In this document: positions 52,317-61,678 of the stretch, piece by piece
Position numbering within the stretch: position 1 is the first letter of the stretch
Layout of the letters: every line of letters begins with the position of its first letter
Origin: Streptomyces sp. CGMCC 4.7035
Lineage (GTDB): Bacteria > Actinomycetota > Actinomycetes > Streptomycetales > Streptomycetaceae
DNA length: 64,000 bases
Assembly: GCF_031583065.1 (NCBI RefSeq)
Contig: NZ_CP134053.1
Location: forward strand, 1,488,001-1,552,000
Reading direction: 5' to 3'
The notes under the pieces: model-generated
Told to the model about the DNA's origin: nothing
Seen by the model: the letters and a program-made list of their open reading frames with translations, nothing else
The model's database searches: none
Made by a program: the position numbers and the translations under genes

Positions 52317-53423
52317 TCAACTTGGGAGAGATGGCTCCCCTGGAAGGGTGACCTGGATCCGGCAGCCGCGCGTGGATTCGGCCACACCGATCCGGCCACC
52401 GTGCAGATCCACCGCCCAGCGGGCGATCGCCAGACCCAGGCCCGTGCCGCCGTCGCTGCCCGGACCGTGCGGCGCTCTCACGGCGCCGCGGTTGAAGCGC
52501 TCGAAGACCCGGTGCCACTCCGTCCTGGGGATGCCGGGACCCTCGTCCAGCACCTCCAGCTCCAGGGCGTCCGGGGTGGTGCCGCGCCTCGCCTTCACCG
52601 TCACACGGCCGTGCGGCGGGCTGTGCTTGACCGCGTTGTCGATCAGATTGGCGACGACCTGGTGGATGCGCTCGGGGTCCGCGTGCGCGGTCAGCTCCGG
52701 CGGGGAGACGTCGAGGTGCAGATGCACGTCCGTACGGGTGTGGCTGCCGGAGCCCGAGGCGATGCCCGCGCGCGCGGAGGACACCATCTGGGCCTCCTTG
52801 AGGACGCCCGAGAGATACGGCCACACCTCGAAGCGGCGCTTCTTCAGCGGGACGACCCCGTTGTCCAGGCGCGAGAGGTCCAGCAGGGTCTCCACCAGCC
52901 GCCCGAGCCGCTCCGTCTGCTTCAGGGCCGTACGCATCGTCTCGGTGTCGGCCTGTGTGACTCCGTCGACGATGTTCTCCAGGACCGCGCGCAGGCCCGC
53001 GATGGGCGTGCGCAGCTCGTGCGAGACGTTCGCCACCAGCTCCTTGCGCTGTCGGTCCTGCGCCTCCAGCTCGTCGGCCATCAGGTTGATCGTCTGGGCG
53101 AGGTCGCCCAGCTCGTCCCGGCGGTTGTCCCGGACCCTGCGCGTGTAGTCGCCGTGCGAGATCGACCGGGCCACCGTGTTCATCTCGTCCAGCGGGGAGG
53201 TGAGCGAATGCGCCACGAACTGCGTAATCAACAGCGTGGCGATCATCGAGAACACCGTGATGAAGCGCAGCTCCGTCTCGGTGCGCGCCGCGATCATCAG
53301 CAGGCCCGTGGTGATCAGCACCGAGATGACGACCAGTGCGCCCAGCTTGGTCTTGATCGAGAACGGGCGTACGCCGCCCCAGGGCTCCCCGGGGCTCCTC
53401 CGTGCGGCCGGCCCGCCGCTCAT
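52317..53423 (-). CDS. two-component sensor histidine kinase
   Basis: A 368-residue membrane histidine kinase. Two N-terminal hydrophobic segments (LGALVVISVLITTGLLMIAA and FITVFSMIATLLITQFVAHS) leave almost no extracytoplasmic loop, so it probably senses within the membrane or cytoplasm. A HAMP domain follows, then the HisKA box ELVANVSHELRTPIAGL with its His, and the HATPase (NLIDNAVKHSPPHGRV, GTGLGLAIARW). The ATG at 53423 overlaps the response regulator stop by four bases. The 281 bp between its 3' end and the next gene show no feature. Signal unknown. Confidence 0.93.
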   Translation of the reverse strand: MSGGPAARRSPGEPWGGVRPFSIKTKLGALVVISVLITTGLLMIAARTETELRFITVFSMIATLLITQFVAHSLTSPLDEMNTVARSISHGDYTRRVRDNRRDELGDLAQTINLMADELEAQDRQRKELVANVSHELRTPIAGLRAVLENIVDGVTQADTETMRTALKQTERLGRLVETLLDLSRLDNGVVPLKKRRFEVWPYLSGVLKEAQMVSSARAGIASGSGSHTRTDVHLHLDVSPPELTAHADPERIHQVVANLIDNAVKHSPPHGRVTVKARRGTTPDALELEVLDEGPGIPRTEWHRVFERFNRGAVRAPHGPGSDGGTGLGLAIARWAVDLHGGRIGVAESTRGCRIQVTLPGEPSLPS

Positions 53424-54157
53424 GGCGTCGGGGTCTCCAGCGCGTAGCCGACGCCGTGCACGGTGCGGATGCGCTCCGCGCCGATCTTCCGTCGCAGGGC
53501 CTTGATGTGGCTGTCCACGGTGCGCGTACCGGAGGCGTCCGCCCAGTCCCACACCTCCGCGAGCAGCTGCTCGCGCGAGAGCACGGCGCGCGGCGTGTTG
53601 GCCAGGCATACGAGCAGGTCGAACTCGGTGGGCGTGAGGTGGACGTCCTCACTGCGCACCCGCACCCGGCGCTGCGCGTGGTCGATCTCCAGCTCGCCGA
53701 GGCGCAGGATGCCGGAGCGCGGCGTTGCGGCGGCCAGTGCGGCCCGCTCCATCCGGCGCAGCAGCACGTGCACGCGTGCCGCCAGCTCGCGCATAGAGAA
53801 CGGCTTGGTCATGTAGTCGTCGGCGCCGACGCCGAGCCCGACCAGCATGTCCGTCTCGTCGTCGCGCGCGGTGAGCATCAGCACCGGCACCGGGCGCTGT
53901 GCCTGCACGCGACGGCAGACCTCCAGACCGTCGAAGCCCGGCAGCATGATGTCGAGAATCAGCAGGTCCGGCTGCCATGCCTCGGCCGTGTCCACGGCCG
54001 ACGGGCCGTCGCCGGCCGTTTGCACGAGGAATCCCTCGGCGCGCAAGCGGGCTGCGATGGCGTCGACGATCGTCGGGTCGTCCTCGACCACCAGAACGCG
54101 CCGTTGAGCGCCCGGGGTCGCCGTCGTGCCGTTGTGCGAGGTGTGTGTCTGCTCCAT
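53420..54157 (-). CDS. OmpR-family response regulator
   Basis: A 245-residue response regulator. The receiver domain carries VLVVEDDPTIVDA, the phosphorylation site DLLILDIMLPGFDG and the conserved Lys in DDYMTKPFSMRELAARVH; the winged-helix output domain begins at about 145 (LGELEIDHAQRRVRV) and ends TVDSHIKALRRKIG, TVHGVGYALE. A 20-residue polar extension precedes the receiver. It is the first gene of the operon with its kinase and probably regulates its own promoter. Target genes are not apparent. Confidence 0.94.
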   Translation of the reverse strand: MEQTHTSHNGTTATPGAQRRVLVVEDDPTIVDAIAARLRAEGFLVQTAGDGPSAVDTAEAWQPDLLILDIMLPGFDGLEVCRRVQAQRPVPVLMLTARDDETDMLVGLGVGADDYMTKPFSMRELAARVHVLLRRMERAALAAATPRSGILRLGELEIDHAQRRVRVRSEDVHLTPTEFDLLVCLANTPRAVLSREQLLAEVWDWADASGTRTVDSHIKALRRKIGAERIRTVHGVGYALETPTP

Positions 54158-54269
54158 CGCCCGCCCCTGAGTGTGCTTTCCGGAATCCGTGGGGTGATCC
54201 CATGACTGCGCTTGACGCTTGAATGATCCGCGTCAGGGGAGCAGCGTACGGGGAGTTACCGCGAGTCGG

Positions 54270-54965
54270 CTATCCAGGTCTGACAGCGAGGTGTACGACG
54301 TCGGGAACGCCCCGGGCAACGGGGACCTCTTCGGTACGCACATGCTGGAACCCGGCATTCCATAGAGTTCCTTCAAATTCCGGAGAGGGCTGCGCCGACC
54401 ACACCGCGAGTACCCCGCCGGGCCTCAACACCCTTGCGCAGCTTGCGATTCCGGCCTTCGAGTACAGGCTGTCGTTGTCCTCCGTGACCGTCCAGTCGGG
54501 CCCGTTGTCGATGTCGAGGCACAGCGCGTCGTACGTGTCCGATGTCTCATTGACGTACGACACGAGATCGGCTTCGAGAATCCGGGTGCGCGGGTCGGCG
54601 AGCGCGCGGGAGGAGAGCGTGGACAGGGGGCCGTCGAGATGCCAGTCGATGATGGCGCGCTCGCGTTCGACGACGGTGATACGTCCCCAGCGCGGGTCCG
54701 CGGCGGCGTGTGCGAGCGAGAAGCCGACGCCGAGTCCGCCGATCAGCACGCCCGGTTCCGGGCGGGAGTCGAGGGCGTCGTACGCGACGTCGACGAGCAG
54801 CCGCTCCGAGCGCCCGTCGGAGGTGTCCATCAGGAAGCAGCCGTTCGCGATGATCTGGAGTAACGCACCGTGGCGTCGCAGCACGACCTCGCCGTGGGGG
54901 CCCTCGCGGCGGTCCAGGACTTCCGGGGCGTCGTAGATGTCGTACGGATGAGGCATGGGCTTCAT
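54270..54965 (-). CDS. spermidine-synthase-like methyltransferase-fold protein
   Basis: A 231-residue protein with the Rossmann-like fold of spermidine synthases: VLIGGLGVGFSLAHAAADPRWG, ITVVERERAIIDWH and LCLDIDNGPDW. Length and motifs fit the short SpeE-like proteins common in actinobacteria, many of which act as aminopropyltransferases or SAM-dependent enzymes without polyamine function. The GTG at 54965 (or ATG at 54956) starts it. The gene stands alone after the response regulator. Substrate not resolved. Confidence 0.8.
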   Translation of the reverse strand: MKPMPHPYDIYDAPEVLDRREGPHGEVVLRRHGALLQIIANGCFLMDTSDGRSERLLVDVAYDALDSRPEPGVLIGGLGVGFSLAHAAADPRWGRITVVERERAIIDWHLDGPLSTLSSRALADPRTRILEADLVSYVNETSDTYDALCLDIDNGPDWTVTEDNDSLYSKAGIASCARVLRPGGVLAVWSAQPSPEFEGTLWNAGFQHVRTEEVPVARGVPDVVHLAVRPG

Positions 54966-55001
54966 TGTGGTGACGGGGCGTCGTCAGGGACGAGGGATTT
55001 T

Positions 55002-55080
55002 GCGAGGGCGTACCGGGCGAGGGCGTACCGGGCGGGGCGGAGCGGGCGGGGGCGGACCGGCCGAGGGTCGACCGGCCGAG
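55002..55080. repeat. degenerate 15-bp tandem repeats
   Basis: Five related units, the first two identical (GCGAGGGCGTACCGG at 55002 and 55017), then increasingly divergent copies (GCGGGGGCGGACCGG, CCGAGGGTCGACCGG). It lies in the 266-bp gap between the spermidine-synthase-like and rhomboid-like genes, which shows no other feature. Confidence 0.75.
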
Positions 55081-55231
55081 GCCGAGACGTCGCGAACATC
55101 CGTTTGTGTGGTCATCCTCGACGCAGAAAGCGCCTGAGAAGTTGCTATGAATCGCGTCTCGCGTGGCGTCGGTCATAGACAGCGCCCCGCGCGGCACGAA
55201 GGGTGGGGCGTGAGGGAAGGAGCGCCGCACC

Positions 55232-56149
55232 TTGGAACGTACGGTCTCGGCGGCTGACGCCATGTTCACGGCCCCCGAGACGGGCGCGCCACTCCTGGAC
55301 GGCATGCCGCGCCAGCGCTCGGCGCCGTCTCTTCCGGCTCCGACCACACCCCCGGCCGCGACCGTCCCACCGCCCTCGGCACCGGCACCGGTTCGGCTGC
55401 CGGGCCTGCGCCCCTGGCTGTTCCTGCCGACCCCGACGGGCACGCCCTTCACCTTGGGGTACGCCGCTGTTCTCGTCCTGACGTCCCTGTTCGCCGAGTA
55501 CGCCGACCCGACGCTGGTGCAGACCCTGTACCAGGAGTCCAGTACCGACGTCGCCCATCTGATGCAGACCCCCGTACTGGTGCTGGTCGCCAGCGCGCTG
55601 TGGATCGCGGGCGGGATCACCTCGGCGTACACGCTTCTCTTCCTGCTCGTACTGACCGTGCTGGAACGGCGCATAGGCGGCCCGCGCACGGCCGTTGTCT
55701 TCCTGCTCGGCCATGTGCTCGCCACGCTGGCCACCGAGGTCCCGGTCGGCCTCTCGGTGCTGGCGGGCGACCTGCCCGACAGCTCCCTGCACCGCCTCGA
55801 CTACGGCATCAGCTTCGGCGTGGCGGCGAGCCTCGGCGCACTGACGGGCCTGCTGCGGCCGTGGCTGCGCTGGACGGTGCTCATCGCGTTCGGCGGAATG
55901 CTGTTGCAGGACCTGGTCGCGTTCACGGACCCGCTGAGCAACTGGGGCCACCTGCTGGCCCTGGCGATCGGCATAGGGACATGGCCGCTGGTACGGCGAT
56001 GGGAGCGGACCGGCCACCTGACCGGCCACCTGACCGGCCACCTGACCGACCATCAGCCCGACCACCCGACTGGCCGTCAGGCAGGCCATGGGGCCACGTC
56101 GACGGCGGGCAACTCCGGCCGCGGGGCCGCATCGGCGGCGGCTGGGTAA
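55232..56149 (+). CDS. rhomboid-like integral membrane protein
   Basis: A 305-residue membrane protein with about six helices, from TLGYAAVLVLTSLFAEYADP to WGHLLALAIGIGTWPLVRR. It has the rhomboid-like architecture and a conserved histidine in GHLLALAIG, but the catalytic GxSG serine is not evident (SFGVAASLGA, EVPVGLSVL), so it is probably an inactive or diverged rhomboid. The N-terminal 60 residues are Pro/Ala-rich, the last 50 (HLTGHLTG repeats) a low-complexity tail encoded by 12-bp repeats. Start is TTG at 55232 with GGAG upstream. Confidence 0.8.
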   Translation: MERTVSAADAMFTAPETGAPLLDGMPRQRSAPSLPAPTTPPAATVPPPSAPAPVRLPGLRPWLFLPTPTGTPFTLGYAAVLVLTSLFAEYADPTLVQTLYQESSTDVAHLMQTPVLVLVASALWIAGGITSAYTLLFLLVLTVLERRIGGPRTAVVFLLGHVLATLATEVPVGLSVLAGDLPDSSLHRLDYGISFGVAASLGALTGLLRPWLRWTVLIAFGGMLLQDLVAFTDPLSNWGHLLALAIGIGTWPLVRRWERTGHLTGHLTGHLTDHQPDHPTGRQAGHGATSTAGNSGRGAASAAAG

Positions 56150-56246
56150 TCCCGGGCGTGGGGCCGTCTTGGCGCGGCTGGGTAACCCCGGGCGTGGGGC
56201 CGTCTCGGCGCGGCTGGGTAACCCCGGCCGTGAGGCTGTGACGGCG
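56012..56246. repeat. 12-bp and 36-bp tandem repeats around the rhomboid-like gene 3' end
   Basis: Three perfect GGCCACCTGACC units (56012-56047) continue degenerate to about 56095 inside the gene. A 36-bp repeat follows, units at 56139, 56175 and 56211 (CGGCTGGGTAA... type); the first unit contains the stop codon TAA (56147-56149). The repeat carries on past the gene end. Confidence 0.88.
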
Positions 56247-56404
56247 GCGGGTCGGCAGCTGTGTCGGCTGTCTCCGTCGCCACGGACGACCGCCCCGGTT
56301 CTCAGGCGCGCGAGCCAAGAAGACGGTGGCGGCGGAGCAGGCGTTGTCCTGAGGCTGTTTCGGCGACGGCCGGATCGGCTCCGACCGTCGGGCCTGCGGT
56401 TCGG

Positions 56405-57199
56405 TCAGGAGTGCGGCGGCGTCCACACGTACGGCGTCGTCGTGGTCACTGCCCGGAAGCCCAGGCGGCGCAGGATCGGGGCGCTGTCGTCGGACGCGTC
56501 CACGTGGAGGTAGTGGACACCGCGTTCCGCGGCGAGGGCGGCGCGTGTCGCGACCAGGGCACGGTAGATGCCCCTGCCCCGCCACTCCGCCAGCGTCGAG
56601 CCGCCCCACAGGCTCGCGAACTCCGTTCCCTCCCGGAAGACCAGCCAGGCCGCGGAGACGACCTCCCCGCCCGCCTCGGCCACGTAGACCGCGATCTGGT
56701 CCGGCGCGGCGGCGACCCGGCCGGTCAGGTCCTCCGCCAGCCAGCTCCAGTCCTGTCCCCAGACGGCCGACTCCATGGCGGCGATGCGGCGCATGTCCGC
56801 CTCGGCCGTGACCCGCCGCAGCGTGACGTCCCCCGGCAGCACGGGCGGACGCCCGGCCATCTCCTCGGCGCGCCCGATGAGTACCGTCTCCCGGTCCTCG
56901 GGGACGAAGCCCGCGGCGCGCAGCCGGTCCGTGAGGTCGGCCGGGGTGTCGTGCCCGCGCGTCTTCCACTCCACCGCCTCGCCCCGGGCGGCGAAGTGGT
57001 CGCGCTGCCGGGCGATCAGCCGGTCCAGCTCCGCCCCGCGCACCCCGAGATCGCGCGGCCCGCTGACGAAACCCCGGAACTGGCCGACGATCCGCAGCAG
57101 CGGACCGTCGTGCTCGTAGGTGACGCCCGCCGGAGGGGTGGGCGGGGCGCCGCGCATCTGGTCGTCGTAGGCGGTGAGCAGAGTCTCTGTGTCGGTCAC
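56405..57199 (-). CDS. GNAT-family N-acetyltransferase
   Basis: A 264-residue acetyltransferase. The C-terminal half carries the acetyl-CoA fold: IAVYVAEAGGEVVSAAWLVF, then GGSTLAEWRGRGIYRALVATRAALA and YLHVDASDDSAPILRRLGF. The N-terminal half (GVTYEHDGPLLRIVGQFRGFV) is less typical and may be a degenerate second domain. The GTG at 57199 is chosen because the protein then starts at a conserved VTDTETLLTAYDD. It is divergent from lon with about 170 bp between. Substrate unknown. Confidence 0.88.
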   Translation of the reverse strand: MTDTETLLTAYDDQMRGAPPTPPAGVTYEHDGPLLRIVGQFRGFVSGPRDLGVRGAELDRLIARQRDHFAARGEAVEWKTRGHDTPADLTDRLRAAGFVPEDRETVLIGRAEEMAGRPPVLPGDVTLRRVTAEADMRRIAAMESAVWGQDWSWLAEDLTGRVAAAPDQIAVYVAEAGGEVVSAAWLVFREGTEFASLWGGSTLAEWRGRGIYRALVATRAALAAERGVHYLHVDASDDSAPILRRLGFRAVTTTTPYVWTPPHS

Positions 57200-57325
57200 G
57201 GGAGTACGTAAGCGGCGCGGCAGGAGAGGGGGCAACCGCTTTTCGCCGCGGGTCCCTCCGGAAGCCGGGAGACGTGATCGCTCACAGCGAACGTCCCTTG
57301 GGGAACAATCGGATCCCGCCGTGCA

Positions 57326-57344
57326 TTGAGTCCGCATAGCTCAA
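57326..57344. promoter_or_regulatory. HAIR-type HspR operator upstream of lon
   Basis: TTGAGTCCGCATAGCTCAA matches the HAIR consensus CTTGAGT-N7-ACTCAAG at nearly every symmetric position. It lies 23 bp before the lon start codon. HspR control of lon is reported in Streptomyces. Confidence 0.85.
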
Positions 57345-57366
57345 CTTGACTGCCGAAGGGGAGATC

Positions 57367-59784
<2,418 letters not shown>

Positions 59785-59803
59785 CGGACGCTGCCGGATG
59801 AGG

Positions 59804-59839
59804 GAAGGCCCGGGTTCCGTGAGGGAGACCCGGGCCTTC
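59804..59839. terminator. terminator after lon
   Basis: A perfect 12-bp inverted repeat (59804-59815 with 59828-59839) with a 12-nt loop, 20 bp beyond the stop codon. It ends GGCCTTC on the plus strand. Confidence 0.82.
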
Positions 59840-60004
59840 GCCATACGCACGCACGCCGGCGCACATGGATTGCGGGCGGGGAAGGGGGGTCGGAGGCTGC
59901 CGTTGGTCTACGCCTGCGAAATACTGGCGGAGCTGCGGCAATGGCGTTGTCCGAACGTTCCGCAGAAACTTTCAGGAACGGGAAACCGGGGCAGGGGTGC
60001 TGAC

Positions 60005-60511
60005 GTGCACGAGGGCGGAAACGGCGAGAGGCGTCCGGTCGAATCCGGCATTTCGGGGAGCGGCGTGGACCACAGCGGCGCGGACCGGGAGTTCCTCTCC
60101 CTGGAGCGCGAGCTGACGGTGTTCCTGCGGCGGGCGCGTGCCAACCAGGGCGAAATGGCCCGCGAGGTCCACCCGGACCTGGAGCCCGCCGCGTACGGGC
60201 TCCTGGTCCGCCTGGACGAGTGCGGCCGCCAGCGCGCGACGGAGCTCGCGGCCTACATCGGCGTCGGCAAGGCCACCATGTCCCGTCAGCTGCGCGCCCT
60301 GGAGGAGCTGGGCCTGGTGGCCCGCGAGCCCGACCCGGCGGACGGCCGGGCGTGGCTGGTCCACCTCACCGACGAGGGCCGCAGCCGGGTGGGAAAGGTA
60401 CGCGAGGCGCGCCGTGCGCGGTACGTGAGCAAGCTCTCCCACTGGGACCGGCACGAGGTCGCCGAACTGGCCCGGCTGCTGCACCAGCTGAACCGGAGCA
60501 TGGAGAAGTAG
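60005..60511 (+). CDS. MarR-family transcriptional regulator
   Basis: A 168-residue winged-helix regulator. The recognition helix lies in ATELAAYIGVGKATMSRQLRALEELGLVAREPDPADGRAW, and the flanking helices (EFLSLERELTVFLRRARANQGEM; KLSHWDRHEVAELARLLHQLNRSM) form the dimer. The first 25 residues are polar and disordered. The GTG at 60005 has CAGGGG upstream; 200 bp separate it from lon. It converges on the PP2C-like gene, with only 19 bp between their stops. Effector and targets unknown. Confidence 0.9.
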   Translation: MHEGGNGERRPVESGISGSGVDHSGADREFLSLERELTVFLRRARANQGEMAREVHPDLEPAAYGLLVRLDECGRQRATELAAYIGVGKATMSRQLRALEELGLVAREPDPADGRAWLVHLTDEGRSRVGKVREARRARYVSKLSHWDRHEVAELARLLHQLNRSMEK

Positions 60512-60530
60512 CCCGGCCCGGGAGCGCCCC

Positions 60531-61319
60531 TCACAGCTCCGCGTACACCACCGTCGCGTCGTCGTGCGTCTTGCTGCGGCCCAGATGCGCCCGCTCCTCG
60601 CGGTCGGCGGTCTCCAGCGCCCGTACGCGCCCCACCAGCGCCGCCGCCCCCTCCTTGCGTACGAACGTGAACAGGTCCGTCCAGTCGCCCTCGCGGAACT
60701 TCTCCGTCCAGCGGGTCGCGCCGTCCGTCAGGGCCACGAGGGTACGGACCGCCGTGCGCGGCAGTTCGCCCGTCACCGCCCGGGCCGCGACGGCCGGGTC
60801 CGCGGCCGCTGTGAAGAAGCCGCCCTCCTTGTTGCGGACCGTGGCGTCCGCGATCGCGTCCGTTGCCAGCGAGGCGCGCGGGACGCGGGCGAGGCGGTCG
60901 TCCAGGAGGGCGGTGACCGCGCCGTCGGGGGCCTCGCACAGCAGGGCCGAGTCCGAGAGGACCAGGTACTCCACCGCGGCCTCGGACCAGCGGGCGAGGA
61001 CCACGGTCGCCTGAGGGGTGCGCGGGTGAGAAAGGTCACAGGTCGTTCTGTGAAGCTCGGCGGTCCGAAGAATGGCGCCGGAAAGGACCTCCGGGAGCGT
61101 CAGTTCGGGGCGGGAAACAGACAGTTCGGTCAGCGCTCCGCCGAGCCGTGCGCAGAACCAGTGAACGGAATGCAGGCATCCGTCGTCGCCCCGCGGCGGA
61201 GTCACTCCGTCCAGCACGACCAGCACCCCGCCCTGTCCTGAAGCCGGAAGCGCGAGTGCGGCGAAGTCCTCGTTGGGGCGTTCCGGATCGCCGGGCTCGG
61301 AAATCAGTTCCGTACGCAT
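60531..61319 (-). CDS. PP2C-like protein phosphatase family protein
   Basis: A 262-residue protein with the PP2C-type fold: an N-terminal PNEDFAALALPASGQGGVLVVLDGV, then DSALLCEAPDGAVTALLDDR and a TLVALTDGATRW segment, ending RSKTHDDATVVYAEL. The metal-binding Asp residues of GGVLVVLDGV, TDGATR and HDDATV are present, so it may act on phosphoserine or phosphothreonine, although PP2C proteins with fuller domains are longer. The GTG-like start is the ATG at 61319. It converges on the MarR gene, divergent from the kinase at 61679. Partner kinase unknown. Confidence 0.8.
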   Translation of the reverse strand: MRTELISEPGDPERPNEDFAALALPASGQGGVLVVLDGVTPPRGDDGCLHSVHWFCARLGGALTELSVSRPELTLPEVLSGAILRTAELHRTTCDLSHPRTPQATVVLARWSEAAVEYLVLSDSALLCEAPDGAVTALLDDRLARVPRASLATDAIADATVRNKEGGFFTAAADPAVAARAVTGELPRTAVRTLVALTDGATRWTEKFREGDWTDLFTFVRKEGAAALVGRVRALETADREERAHLGRSKTHDDATVVYAEL

Positions 61320-61678
61320 CCAGCCAGTCTGCACGGGCCCTTCACGAGGTCCACAAAAGGCTGGCAACAGTTGCCGAATGGGTGCGACCCGGCAGGTCAG
61401 CCGCCTGGTTTGGTACGGAATGATTGGTTCCGGTGAAGCGTGGTGGCGAATACTGTCAAAGCGCGCCGCCGACGTCCAACCGGGCCGCCGTACAGGGTCA
61501 CCGCACGGGCCGGAGGAACTTGCCCGCCAACTCCTCGCCGATGTTCACTCCTTCGAGTGGCGGGTCAGGCGAAGTGAGACCACTGCCCACCGGCACTGGG
61601 AGGGTCGGAAGCCGTCGTACCGGGTCGACTCTCCCGTTGACGGACCGTCACCCGGGCCCATGGGTACACGAGTCAGGA
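61320..61678. other. 359-bp intergenic region before the nitrate-sensing kinase
   Basis: It separates divergent genes and should contain both promoters. A small inverted repeat (GGCAACAGTTGCC) occurs near 61360-61375. I see no gene and no recognisable operator. Confidence 0.5.
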
